From positions 1 to 34,300 of IMG/VR virus record IMGVR_UViG_3300045974_000562: a stretch of DNA of 34,300 nt; one strand, 5' to 3'. This document shows, in pieces, positions 1-8,970 of the stretch (positions are counted from its first letter, which is position 1; each line of letters opens with the position of its first letter). The notes beneath the pieces were generated by a model. That model saw only the letters and a program-made list of their open reading frames with translations. It made no database searches and was not told the DNA's origin. The DNA is from a virus. The translations under genes and the position numbers were made by a program.

Positions 1-167
1 CTAAAACAAGCGGTCAAGACCTAAATGTTCAATCTGATTTAGTACCTACTCATATATTTCATAGAAGTCTAATGTTAAACTTTTTTTATGAATTGAATGT
101 ATCTGATTTTTTCTATAAAAAATTAGTCAAAAATTTTAAGATTACAGGAATAGCAGAAAATGAATAA
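1..167 (+). CDS. 3' end of an unrecognised gene (partial)
   Basis: Only the last 54 codons are in the window, read in the frame starting at base 3 and ending at TAA 165-167. The other two forward frames close within the first 40 bases or so. The visible peptide is hydrophobic and aromatic (LMLNFFYELNVSDFF) and ends KNFKITGIAENE. I do not recognise the family. Lying just before the sheath, it could be a neck or tail-completion protein, but that is inferred from position only. Its C-terminal codons are echoed by a diverged direct repeat just downstream. Confidence 0.6.
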   Translation, partial: KTSGQDLNVQSDLVPTHIFHRSLMLNFFYELNVSDFFYKKLVKNFKITGIAENE

Positions 168-199
168 AAAAGTTTAAAATAACAGGTATTATTGAAAAT
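135..199 (+). repeat. Imperfect direct repeat, 27-base units at offset 38
   Basis: Bases 135-161 and 173-199 match at 20 of 27 positions. The first copy encodes FKITGIAEN at the end of the upstream gene. The second encodes FKITGIIEN in the frame of the gene that starts at 212, but upstream of its ATG. Because the offset is 38, the two copies are read in different frames. A short tandem duplication during evolution of this junction is the simplest explanation. Confidence 0.6.
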
Positions 200-211
200 A
201 AAGGATTAATT

Positions 212-430
212 ATGAAAGTTTCTGAATTTGCTTTAAAAAATAATTTCAGCAATGTTGATAAAGGTATTGTTGAAAAACTTCATGGGAATGAAGAAAAAAC
301 TGAACATGAATGGTTCAATTTGTTTGATGGACATATTAATTTTGATTCTACATCTTATATTACTGAGATGAAGAAAAAGGAAAAAATTGAAAAAATTAAA
401 ACAGAAAAACAATCTGAATCTAAAAAATAA
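212..430 (+). CDS. Small hypothetical protein before the tail sheath
   Basis: This is a 72-residue, lysine- and glutamate-rich protein with no recognised domain. The C-terminal third (KKKEKIEKIK) is highly charged and probably helical or disordered. The ATG follows a TTAATT context with a weak GGA six bases upstream. The same frame stays open back to base 164 and encodes a plausible extra N-terminus (KKFKITGIIENKGLI) but has no start codon. An ATG at 160 overlapping the previous stop would join this frame if one base of the six-A run at 166-171 were lost. The true N-terminus is therefore uncertain. It lies 5 bases before the sheath gene and is probably co-expressed with it. Confidence 0.55.
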   Translation: MKVSEFALKNNFSNVDKGIVEKLHGNEEKTEHEWFNLFDGHINFDSTSYITEMKKKEKIEKIKTEKQSESKK

Positions 431-435
431 TAATT

Positions 436-2379
436 ATGCCAACAATAGTAAATTTTAAAGGTAAAAGAGTAGTTGAACCAGGTGTTTATGCTCAAATTAA
501 AAGTGGTATTCCAGCAAAGCCTAATAACTTCAGCTTTGGTAATTTAGCCATCATTGATACAGGTAAAGGTAAACAATGGGGTGGTGGAAGTGGAATTAAT
601 GGTACATTTGATAATGGAGTAAATTCTATTTATTCATTTGACGATGTAGATGATTTTAAATCATTCGTTAAAGGAGGTTTGTTTCACGATTTAGCTGATT
701 ATATCTTTAATCCTTTAAATGGTAGCAATGGACCAGAAAATGTTCAATTTTTGAGAGCATGTACTACAACCCCAGCTAAAATTAGTTATGAATTTAATTC
801 TACTGCTAATGGTGGTAAAGTTACTTTCTTATGTAAAAATGAGGGTGAAGTAGGAAATGGTTTTACAGATGAGACATTAGCAACTGCTACAATAAGAATA
901 GGAACTACTGTATCAGACCCATTAACGGCTGGAGATGTTCTTGTTTTAAAAGTAGGTGCTTTGACTATTGGCAATTTCACTACTACTTCAAATTCAATGT
1001 CTGAAGCGTTATCAGGTTTAAATAATTCTGTTAATAACGGAACATCTGGATATACTTCAAAAATACAAGGAACTTCTTTAGTAGTTTATTCAAAACCTAA
1101 TACTGTAGTTGTAGCAAATACTTTAGTAACATTAGAAACTAATGGAACTGTTACATATAATGGCTTATTTACAGGATATTTAGCTGGTACTATGCTAACA
1201 AGAGGTTATGGCGCCATTATGAAAGTTTCTGATTTAGATGCTACAAAATTCAATATATCATTTTATGAGGGTACTTTTGCTGGATATACTGACGGTGGAA
1301 ATTCTATTAATGGTTTGACTGAATCTCAATCATTACCTGTCTTAATAACAGTTTCTGAAGATTTCAATAATATAGATACTTTAATTCAATGGGCTAAAAA
1401 TGATTTCATATTCAATAAAATCTTTAAACTTGATGACGACTATTTACAAACAGGAGATGGAACAGTTGTAGTTGGAGATTTGAATGCAAATTTGAATTTA
1501 GCGAAAAATGGAACAAGTGTTTATAATGCTGCTGATTTAGATAGACTTCTTGAAGATATTAGAGAGTTACAAAATACTTTCTTTTTATCAGATAGATTTG
1601 GTGATGATGCGAGAGGCGTTGTAAACTTAAAAATTTTAAATCATATTAAAAACGATGCTGAATTTGATAAATTCTTAATAATCGGTGGAGGTACTGATGA
1701 AACTAAATTTGATACAGGAATAAACTCAAGTATCGAGATTGCTAAATTTTTCGATACTACTTCAGTAATTGTAGTACATAGTGGAGAAACACGATACAAT
1801 CAATATACAGGTCAAAAAGAGAAATTACCATCTATATATCACGCAGCTAATTTCGTTGGTAGATTAGGTGGATTAGAACCTCAAGTTCCAGCGACTTTTA
1901 AAGCGTTGAAAATTGCTGAATTCAATCACCCTTTAGGATTAAAACAAAGAGAAAAAGCATTAAAATACGGAGTAATTCATAACAGAACAGTTCCAGGCAT
2001 AGGTAATGTAGTTAATCAAGCGGTTAATACTTTACAAAATAATTCTCAATTAATAAATCAAGATGGTACATCACCAGAAATTTCTATAATGAGAATTGGA
2101 GGTCAATTGAATAAAGAATTGATTTTGAATATGCGTCCATTATTCGTAGGTAATAATTGGGGCAAAGCAAGTCCAGCTGACGTTAAAACGTACATAGAGG
2201 GTTACTTGCTTGGTAAGACTGTAACGAGTAATCAAGATAATTTAATTTTAAGTTTCAAAAACGTAACTGTTAGATTGATTGATGACTATTATGATATTAA
2301 ATATGGTTTTGTTCCTAATGGCCCAATCAATAAGTTATTCGTAACAGGATTTATGTTAGATGCAAATTTAAGTGCTTAA
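436..2379 (+). CDS. Contractile tail sheath protein
   Basis: At 647 residues this fits a tail sheath subunit, the protein that polymerises around the tail tube and contracts to drive it into the host envelope. The N-terminus has the sheath-typical VVEPGVYAQIKSG segment. The middle (about residues 115-260) is Gly/Thr/Asn-rich beta-type sequence, as in the variable surface domains of sheath proteins. The end (RLIDDYYDIKYGFVPNGPIN, then KLFVTGF) resembles the conserved C-terminal domain that links subunits. It is directly followed by a tube-like gene, the usual order. The start follows AATAATAATT with no Shine-Dalgarno. The family call rests on motif recognition and gene order. Confidence 0.85.
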   Translation: MPTIVNFKGKRVVEPGVYAQIKSGIPAKPNNFSFGNLAIIDTGKGKQWGGGSGINGTFDNGVNSIYSFDDVDDFKSFVKGGLFHDLADYIFNPLNGSNGPENVQFLRACTTTPAKISYEFNSTANGGKVTFLCKNEGEVGNGFTDETLATATIRIGTTVSDPLTAGDVLVLKVGALTIGNFTTTSNSMSEALSGLNNSVNNGTSGYTSKIQGTSLVVYSKPNTVVVANTLVTLETNGTVTYNGLFTGYLAGTMLTRGYGAIMKVSDLDATKFNISFYEGTFAGYTDGGNSINGLTESQSLPVLITVSEDFNNIDTLIQWAKNDFIFNKIFKLDDDYLQTGDGTVVVGDLNANLNLAKNGTSVYNAADLDRLLEDIRELQNTFFLSDRFGDDARGVVNLKILNHIKNDAEFDKFLIIGGGTDETKFDTGINSSIEIAKFFDTTSVIVVHSGETRYNQYTGQKEKLPSIYHAANFVGRLGGLEPQVPATFKALKIAEFNHPLGLKQREKALKYGVIHNRTVPGIGNVVNQAVNTLQNNSQLINQDGTSPEISIMRIGGQLNKELILNMRPLFVGNNWGKASPADVKTYIEGYLLGKTVTSNQDNLILSFKNVTVRLIDDYYDIKYGFVPNGPINKLFVTGFMLDANLSA

Positions 2380-2398
2380 TTTTTAAAAATAAAAGAAA

Positions 2399-2884
2399 AT
2401 GGCTGTAAAAGTAATGACCGCTCCATTAGCAATTGTAAAGGTTAATGGAGTAGCAATCGGTAAAATGAAAAACATTAGAGTTAATGAACAAATACAAAGA
2501 GGTAACGTTCAAGGTATTGGTGAATTAACTCCACAAGAACTTCCAGCACTTAAATGGAGTGGAACTCTGAGTGCGGGATTTTATTCAATAACATTTAATA
2601 ATCAAGATAATTTGATTAAAAATGCATTGTTAAGAAATGTGAACAACTTACAAGAGTTTGTTGATACTGTTCTTTTACAAGAAAATGGTATTCAAATTGA
2701 TATCATGAAAAAAGTAAAAGATTATCAAGACCCAAATACAGGAATTATATATCCACAATTTGAGTTATTCGCAAGCATTAGAAGCTGCTTTGCTACTAAA
2801 GAGAGTTTCGATATATCTGAGGGTCAAATTTCTGGTAGAGATGTTGATTTTGAGTATATGACTCCAATTTTATTCCCAGTTTAA
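2399..2884 (+). CDS. Tail tube protein
   Basis: This 161-residue protein is the expected size for the inner tube subunit (T4 gp19 or P2 FII type). The sequence is beta-rich. It begins with a conserved-looking strand pair around VNGVAIGKMKNIRVNEQIQ, then GIGELTPQELPALKWSGTLS, a pattern typical of tube proteins, which describe their own symmetry partner through such a loop. It lies between sheath and chaperone genes, where tube genes normally sit. The start has only an A-rich upstream stretch (AAAAGAAA). A generic minor tail protein is the main alternative. Confidence 0.78.
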   Translation: MAVKVMTAPLAIVKVNGVAIGKMKNIRVNEQIQRGNVQGIGELTPQELPALKWSGTLSAGFYSITFNNQDNLIKNALLRNVNNLQEFVDTVLLQENGIQIDIMKKVKDYQDPNTGIIYPQFELFASIRSCFATKESFDISEGQISGRDVDFEYMTPILFPV

Positions 2885-2902
2885 TTTTAAAATTTATTCG
2901 TT

Positions 2903-3286
2903 ATGGTAAGTAATCAAAAGTTGATTAATTTTAAAGGAAATGATTACATAGTAAAATTTCCAAATGTAGGTCAGTTAATGGATATTGAAAATATCAAGAT
3001 GTCATTAACAAATGGTAAGTATGTTGAAATGGCTATATCTGTTCTCAAAATTCATATCTTTCAATTAGATATGATAGATGCTATATCTTATTTCTCAATT
3101 TTATGTCCTGAAATGAAAACTAATTTAGGAATAAAAAATTGGAGAGATTTAGATGCCTCATTAGCAAAAGAGATAACATCAGTTTATAAAAAACAATTCA
3201 TACCATGGTTTAAACCTATTTTAGATGACTTGTTAAAAATTGAAGAAGATGATTCAGCGCCAGAAACAACAACCGAGTCAGAATAG
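2903..3286 (+). CDS. Tail assembly chaperone-like protein, first frame
   Basis: At 127 residues, and placed between tube and tape measure, this matches the position of lambda gpG-type tail assembly chaperones, which coat the tape measure before tube assembly. The N-terminus carries a short beta segment (FKGNDYIVKFPNVGQLMDIE), followed by a helical core and a low-complexity acidic, threonine-rich tail (EEDDSAPETTTES). The last 50 bases overlap another frame, as expected if a fraction of ribosomes shift to make a longer product. Function is inferred from context and architecture; I see no diagnostic motif. Confidence 0.6.
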   Translation: MVSNQKLINFKGNDYIVKFPNVGQLMDIENIKMSLTNGKYVEMAISVLKIHIFQLDMIDAISYFSILCPEMKTNLGIKNWRDLDASLAKEITSVYKKQFIPWFKPILDDLLKIEEDDSAPETTTESE

Positions 3287-3581
3287 AATAGAATTAAGAA
3301 AATTCATAATACAGTGGAATAATAATTATCCAATTGATTTTTTATGGAGAAAGAAATATGGCGTTGCTTTTGGTAGTCAAGAGCACCGCCAAATGTCTTT
3401 TTTAGACATGATGTTTGATTTAGAGGAAGAAATTATGATGAATAATTTATATCGCAAAAGAGAGCAAAATGAACAACAAAATCAAAAAGTTAAAGATGCT
3501 GAAAATTCTATAAGTGATTATGATTTCGATAATTTAGATGTTGAACAATTCAATAAAATAAAAGATACTGATAATGGCTGA
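3249..3581 (+). CDS. Tail assembly chaperone-like protein, second frame
   Basis: This frame is open from base 3237, after TAA 3234-3236. It can start at ATG 3249 (110 residues) or TTG 3240 (113 residues), or be entered by a +1 or -2 ribosomal shift from the preceding frame, which it overlaps. It contains a folded-looking segment, PIDFLWRKKYGVAFGSQEHR, then a methionine-rich helix (MSFLDMMFDLEEEIMMNN) and a charged tail. Segments of the WRKKYxxxFGS type are what I expect in chaperone C-terminal domains before the tape measure. Its stop overlaps the tape-measure ATG by 8 bases. Which start is used cannot be decided from sequence alone. Confidence 0.55.
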   Translation: MIQRQKQQPSQNRIELRKFIIQWNNNYPIDFLWRKKYGVAFGSQEHRQMSFLDMMFDLEEEIMMNNLYRKREQNEQQNQKVKDAENSISDYDFDNLDVEQFNKIKDTDNG

Positions 3582-5469
3582 AGTTAGTGTAAATATACGT
3601 GGTAGAGATGACGGATTTGGTTCAATGCTTGACAGCTTGAGAGACAAAGCAAATCAGTTAGGTAAAGATGTTGGAAATTTAGATAATTTTGATAGCCTTA
3701 CTAAAACCGAAAAAAGAATTGAAATTGAGAATGTAAATTCTAATGTTACCCAGAGTAGAAGACAATCTGTTCAAGATGAGTTTAGTCAATTACGTGAATC
3801 TAATTTACGTGAATTTAGTCAAGTAACTCAAGACCATATAAATGGTAGAATTTCTGACAGAGAGTATAATCAACATTCTGAAAGATTTGAACAATCGTCA
3901 AATGAATTAAATTTAGATGAGCAGAATGAATTAAATGCTATTGAAAAAGAAAGTAGTAATTACTTAAAGCAAATTTTAAGACAATTACAACTCCAAGAAA
4001 GATTAGACCGAGAAAGACGTCAACGTGATGGCTCTGAATTCTCAGATGGTAGTATTGGAAGTTTATTAAATCAAAATAGAGATTTAAGAGGCAGACAAAA
4101 CGGAACTACAGACCAAGCTGAGATAGATGAATTACAATCTCAAATAGATGCTAATAACGATGTTATTAGAGGAATGAGAAACAACGGCAGAGAAGTAGAT
4201 GGTGATGGCGGTGGATTTGGAGGTAATTATAATAGATTTACTTCAGGACTTCAATCAGGTGCTGGTGCGGCAGCCAGAGGTGATTTATCAGGAACTCTAA
4301 TGGGAGGTTTACAAATGGCAGGTGGAGTTGGTAAGGTAGCAGCTGGTTTAACCATAGCTGGTATCGTAGCAATGATTGTTAAAGAGTTTTTTGGACATGG
4401 TGAAAAAATACAAGAAGCAATAGGTCAAACGGCAGCAATGAGAGCTGGAAGTGGATATACTGCTGGAGTAACTAATCAAGCGTTACAATTACAAATAGCA
4501 AGCACTGATATTTTAGGTAATTTAGGACTTTCTGGAGATGAATTTGCTGGAATGGTAAATCAAAAGGCAATGGCTACAGGAAGAGCAGGAAATAATGTAG
4601 TCGGTAGAACTTTAGATGATTTTGCTTTCCAAAAAGGTTTTGGAGCAGATGTAGGTATGTTTTCTCAGTTTGAAAGATTTAGTAAAAATCAAGAAACTGC
4701 TACAACTATTGGATTAGATGTTTTAAATGTATTGACTTCAATTGATAAGAGTAGTTTAAAAGAGGGTGATTTATCTACATTGTCTGAAAAATTAAATTCT
4801 CAAAATTCTATATTAACTTTACAAAGAAGTAAAAGAGATATAGTTGATAATGATTCAGCTTTGAGAATTTTAGCATCATTTGAAAAAGCTGGTTTATCAG
4901 GCAAAGGTGATAAAGGTGGAGATTTTCTTAATCAAACTATTCAAGGACTTGGAGAGGGTGGAGGTGATAATGAAATGTTATTCAAATATGAAGCCGCAAA
5001 AAGAGCAAGACCTGATTTAGCTGGAGACCCAGCTGCTTTAAGAAGATTTGTAAAATTCAATTCAGATGACCCTAAATATCAAGCTGAATTCTTCAAATTT
5101 GCTAAAAAAGTTTCAGGTGGAAGTAAAATGGCTGAAGATGATATTCTTTATAGTATGTTCAATCCTCAAAGTGAAAAGGATATGGATATTTATGGAGATT
5201 TGATGAATAATAAAGATGGTTCACTTGACACTTTAAGTGGTAAAGTAGGTATTGATAAAACAAGAAAAGGCACTTTGAATTCAGATACTATGTATAAAGA
5301 TGCTCAATCTTCAGTAGGTGCTATTAGTACGATGACGAAAGATTTTAGTAATACTATGCAAGAATTATTAGTTGAGTTTAAATCAATGGGTGAAAAATTT
5401 GATAAAGGATTTAAAATATTGAATTGGCCAAGTTGGTTTTCTGGAAATAAAACAAAATCAGGTAAATAA
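3574..5469 (+). CDS. Tape measure protein
   Basis: This 631-residue protein has a long, charged, helical N-terminal half rich in Arg, Gln and Glu (about residues 40-200, likely coiled coil). A glycine-rich stretch and a strongly hydrophobic segment follow at about residues 240-272 (VAAGLTIAGIVAMIV), then a second helical region. Long helix plus a membrane-active hydrophobic segment is the usual tape-measure design: the protein sets tail length and leaves the tube during DNA delivery. By the approximate 1.5 Angstrom-per-residue rule it would specify a tail of roughly 90-95 nm. It follows the chaperone frames and precedes the hub, as expected. Confidence 0.78.
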   Translation: MAEVSVNIRGRDDGFGSMLDSLRDKANQLGKDVGNLDNFDSLTKTEKRIEIENVNSNVTQSRRQSVQDEFSQLRESNLREFSQVTQDHINGRISDREYNQHSERFEQSSNELNLDEQNELNAIEKESSNYLKQILRQLQLQERLDRERRQRDGSEFSDGSIGSLLNQNRDLRGRQNGTTDQAEIDELQSQIDANNDVIRGMRNNGREVDGDGGGFGGNYNRFTSGLQSGAGAAARGDLSGTLMGGLQMAGGVGKVAAGLTIAGIVAMIVKEFFGHGEKIQEAIGQTAAMRAGSGYTAGVTNQALQLQIASTDILGNLGLSGDEFAGMVNQKAMATGRAGNNVVGRTLDDFAFQKGFGADVGMFSQFERFSKNQETATTIGLDVLNVLTSIDKSSLKEGDLSTLSEKLNSQNSILTLQRSKRDIVDNDSALRILASFEKAGLSGKGDKGGDFLNQTIQGLGEGGGDNEMLFKYEAAKRARPDLAGDPAALRRFVKFNSDDPKYQAEFFKFAKKVSGGSKMAEDDILYSMFNPQSEKDMDIYGDLMNNKDGSLDTLSGKVGIDKTRKGTLNSDTMYKDAQSSVGAISTMTKDFSNTMQELLVEFKSMGEKFDKGFKILNWPSWFSGNKTKSGK

Positions 5470-6998
5470 TGGCAAAGATAATTTCTTTAGAATATAATGG
5501 AGAGTTAGGATATGCGGCAACTATTGAAGATGTCGTTTTATTCGTTTTTAAAATTTTTGAAATAAGTCCAGAACAATTTTTAGATTTCAAGAATGGCGAT
5601 TTATCAAACAGAGAATTAATTTTTTTACATTATCAAATTGGAGAAAAAATTAAATATAATCTTGCTGACGATAAAGGAAACGTTACAAAAACATTTGCTG
5701 ATGTAACTGCTCAAATGAGATGTCCTTACATAACTCTATTTATTGATTCAAAATACGTCACTAAAGATGTAATATTGAATAATAGTAGTTTATTGGTTGA
5801 CGATTTTGCTGCTCAAGAATTTGATGAAGAAGCAACTAAAAATGGAGAAAGTCAAGATGGAACTAAATTCATGACTAATAAATTCTTTTTTGAACAAATA
5901 AAAATAATTCCAAAAATAACTAAAAATAATCCTTTAGATTCAATAAATTCTGATGATAAGAAAACTACAAGAAAGCAATATCTTAATCCAAGAGTTTGGA
6001 TTTGGTGTAAGAGTTTAAATGAGAATGGAGAATTTAATAATAATTCAATATTTGATTTAACTCCATTTTTAAAGAATGTTGAATTTTCTAATAGCGAAAC
6101 AGGTGGTCAATTTTCTTTAGGACTTTTGAATATAGAGGGTTTCATAAATGTTATAGATAATATTGTAGCTGATGGGATTTGGAACCCAAGAAAAGATAGG
6201 TATGTAAAATTCAATCAAGATAATAAAATAAATTATCTTTTTAAAAATATATTGAATGCTCGTTATAATGCTAATACTGATAATCTATTCACTAACAACT
6301 ATCTTCAGAATCAAAATTCATTTAGTGATATTGAAGAAAGAAAAATAAAACAGAAGATGTCTGAATCTAATCAATATATTGAAGATTCAACTGTGAATGT
6401 AATTAAAACTTTAAATAAAGATAATAAATCAATAAGTAGCGATTTATTTTTCAAAAATCTAATTTCTGAAAACGATGTAGTTTTTATAACTTTTAGAGAT
6501 GATGAAGATAATAATATAGAAACTGTAGATGATTTCTTTATAAGTAACGATAAATTGCCTGGCATGAGCTGGGAAATGATTGGTTTAGTAGATAGAAATA
6601 GTGTAGGTATAACTTATGAGGGTACTGAACATAACGTCACTGTATCAGGCAGAGATATGATGAAACTACTTATTGAAGATGGAAGTTACTTTTTTGCTAA
6701 TTCATTTTCAGATGATGATACAAAAAGTATTTTTCAAAATATAGATTTGCCAAATAGAGGTGATGGAGTTAATTCAAGTAATAAAGTAATTGAAAAGGGT
6801 GCTAAAGGTGCTAATAGATTAGTTATGTCTGGAATGATAGATATGTTATTTACAGCAGAAGCAAGAAATGTTCATTTTGTTATGAATTTATTAATGAGTA
6901 CATTATCTAACATAGAAATATGTCCGTCAAGACTTTTTGAATACCAACAAAACAAAACTAAATTTCAGATACCTAAATTTGAAACGATAAAAAAATAG
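5469..6998 (+). CDS. Baseplate hub, N-terminal half (gp27/gp44-like)
   Basis: This is a 509-residue protein whose start overlaps the tape-measure stop. At about residues 370-410 it has LVDRNSVGITYEGTEHNVTV followed by SGRDMMKLLIEDG. This matches the beta-strand pair plus V-x-G-R-D-L-x-x-x-L-x-D type motif of Mu gp44/T4 gp27-family hub proteins. The N-terminal 100 residues look like an attached, separate domain. The normal second half of a hub (the w-x-x-l-l-x-x-i, R-x-x-PFD part) is absent here and appears in the next gene, 4 bases away. The two products probably form one hub ring between tube and spike. Confidence 0.65.
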   Translation: MAKIISLEYNGELGYAATIEDVVLFVFKIFEISPEQFLDFKNGDLSNRELIFLHYQIGEKIKYNLADDKGNVTKTFADVTAQMRCPYITLFIDSKYVTKDVILNNSSLLVDDFAAQEFDEEATKNGESQDGTKFMTNKFFFEQIKIIPKITKNNPLDSINSDDKKTTRKQYLNPRVWIWCKSLNENGEFNNNSIFDLTPFLKNVEFSNSETGGQFSLGLLNIEGFINVIDNIVADGIWNPRKDRYVKFNQDNKINYLFKNILNARYNANTDNLFTNNYLQNQNSFSDIEERKIKQKMSESNQYIEDSTVNVIKTLNKDNKSISSDLFFKNLISENDVVFITFRDDEDNNIETVDDFFISNDKLPGMSWEMIGLVDRNSVGITYEGTEHNVTVSGRDMMKLLIEDGSYFFANSFSDDDTKSIFQNIDLPNRGDGVNSSNKVIEKGAKGANRLVMSGMIDMLFTAEARNVHFVMNLLMSTLSNIEICPSRLFEYQQNKTKFQIPKFETIKK

Positions 6999-7002
6999 GA
7001 TT

Positions 7003-8970
7003 ATGTTTACTGTAAAAAATGCTAAAGATGCTATTTTAAAATTAGCTCAAGTAAAAGGTAATTATAGAGCAGCTTTGATTGAAAGAATGTTCCGATTAGA
7101 AACTGGTCACTTCACTTCAGGTCAATATATCAGAACAGGTTCAGCTGGTATGGAGAAAGGAAAATGGCCAGGCATATCAAGCAATGTTTCTTATTATAAG
7201 GCTAAAGATAATCATGATGGTAGAATGGTTGATTTTATTATATGGGGAGATGTATATGATTTTTGCATATATTTGTCTAACTATATTGATAGAAATGGAG
7301 GTGATTGGGCAAGGTGGAATAGTCGAAATGTTTATAGAAAAATTGAATATAAGCATAAAGTAAAAAATGTAAAAAATGTATGGGTTTTATCTTCAGGAAT
7401 TGAAGAGGAGTTTAAAAATTTAGCGAGTGATAAAAAATACACTAAATTTAAAAATAAAGATGTTTGGAATATAAAAGTTGGTGAACCGTCTATAACTGAT
7501 GAATCTACTGAAGATGAACAAGAAGTCATTGAAGAATATATTACTAAAATAGCGGATGTTGAAACTAAAGATGCCGTTGGAATATGGCAAATAATTAAAT
7601 TAGTTGCTGACCAATATTCGTTAAGTCAAAATATAAATGATGCCACAATAGCATTTAGTCAAGGAAGTCTTTTAAACTATATAGAGAAAGTTGTTCAAAA
7701 ACCGTGGTTACAATTTTTTGGAGATACTGTAGGTGACCAATATTATTTTCAATGTAGAAAAGAACCTTTTGATTTTGATGGGTATTCTAAACTACCATTA
7801 ATAAAAATAATACAAGAAAATGAAGTTTTATCTGATGAATTGAGTTGGTATGAGGGTGAGATATATTCTTGGTATCAAATAATTCCTAAAGGTTCATTTT
7901 TAGGTGAACAAAATCTTATATTTGCTTACGTTAAGGCAGTATTTTTTGAAGAGTATGCTGAAATTTGGGGAAGTAAACCTAATATACAAGTTAGTAATTA
8001 TCTAAATTTTAATAAGATAGATGAAGATAATAAAATGTTCAATAAAGCAATTGAAGATTTAAGATATATGGTTGAAAGCAATGCGTTCCTACCATTCACC
8101 AGACAAGGAACTATTGTAATAAATGGAGATAATACAATCAGAAGAGGTTATAAAATTTATTATGCTCCAACGGGTGAATATTTCTATATTGATTCAGTTA
8201 CTCATAATTATTCAACTGATGACTCTGGACCAACTTACACTACAACTTTGAGAGTTTCTAAAGGAGTTGTAAAAAATGAATTTGTAAGATATTTTAGTTT
8301 AATTAATTTTGATAATCCACCTCCATTAATTCAAGATTATGAAGAAGAGGTTTATGATAGAGGTTTGTTATTTTATTTCGATAATGGTAGAAGTTATTTA
8401 ATTGATTTAGAAGAAAATTTTTCAACTTCAACAAGTGGTACTGATATTAAAATGGTAAATCAAATTAATGAGTTTCCTAATTTAAGAAATGAATTATTTG
8501 AAATAAATCAAAAATACATAAGTCAAATTGCTGATTTAATTAATAAACATAAAGATGCTACTTTTGTTTGTAATGGTAATATGGATGAAGATGCTAAAAT
8601 AAAATTCTCTAAATTATCAAGAAAAAGAGCTGAAACTGTTAAAAATCTTGTTATAACGGAATATTTAAAAAAATACCAAGACCTAACTTTTAGTCAATTA
8701 AATTCAAAAATAGAGATAGTAGCAGATATAAATTCTACAACGCCATATGTATCGGATGACGCTACAAGTTATGAAAGATATGATGATAATAATGGTCAAT
8801 CAGATTTAAGAGAAAAAGCATACAAAAGAAATGCTGTATTTTATGTTAAGCCATATAAAGTAAAAAAGACAAGAGAAATACCTCAAAAGGGAGTTGCTTG
8901 GTCAGTAAATAGACCAAACTTTTATTATTTTTTTAACCGTAAACAATTTATAAGTGATGTACGAAAATGA
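7003..8970 (+). CDS. Baseplate hub, C-terminal half, fused to lysozyme-like and OmpA-like domains
   Basis: This 655-residue protein has three visible parts. Residues 1-115 contain ALIERMFRLETGHFTSGQY with a candidate catalytic Glu33, then TGSAGMEKGKW. This is a lysozyme/transglycosylase-like signature seen in phage structural lysins. Residues about 195-430 resemble the second half of a hub: SLLNYIEKVVQKPWLQFFGD, RKEPFDFDG, and a late YTTTLRVSKGV strand. Residues about 455-640 resemble an OmpA/MotB peptidoglycan-binding domain, with LSRKRAETVKNLV and a final KAYKRNAVFYVKP. The protein probably sits at the tail tip, grips and cleaves cell-wall peptidoglycan, and completes the hub begun in the preceding gene. 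The domain calls come from motifs by eye; the OmpA-like part is the least certain. Confidence 0.62.
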   Translation: MFTVKNAKDAILKLAQVKGNYRAALIERMFRLETGHFTSGQYIRTGSAGMEKGKWPGISSNVSYYKAKDNHDGRMVDFIIWGDVYDFCIYLSNYIDRNGGDWARWNSRNVYRKIEYKHKVKNVKNVWVLSSGIEEEFKNLASDKKYTKFKNKDVWNIKVGEPSITDESTEDEQEVIEEYITKIADVETKDAVGIWQIIKLVADQYSLSQNINDATIAFSQGSLLNYIEKVVQKPWLQFFGDTVGDQYYFQCRKEPFDFDGYSKLPLIKIIQENEVLSDELSWYEGEIYSWYQIIPKGSFLGEQNLIFAYVKAVFFEEYAEIWGSKPNIQVSNYLNFNKIDEDNKMFNKAIEDLRYMVESNAFLPFTRQGTIVINGDNTIRRGYKIYYAPTGEYFYIDSVTHNYSTDDSGPTYTTTLRVSKGVVKNEFVRYFSLINFDNPPPLIQDYEEEVYDRGLLFYFDNGRSYLIDLEENFSTSTSGTDIKMVNQINEFPNLRNELFEINQKYISQIADLINKHKDATFVCNGNMDEDAKIKFSKLSRKRAETVKNLVITEYLKKYQDLTFSQLNSKIEIVADINSTTPYVSDDATSYERYDDNNGQSDLREKAYKRNAVFYVKPYKVKKTREIPQKGVAWSVNRPNFYYFFNRKQFISDVRK

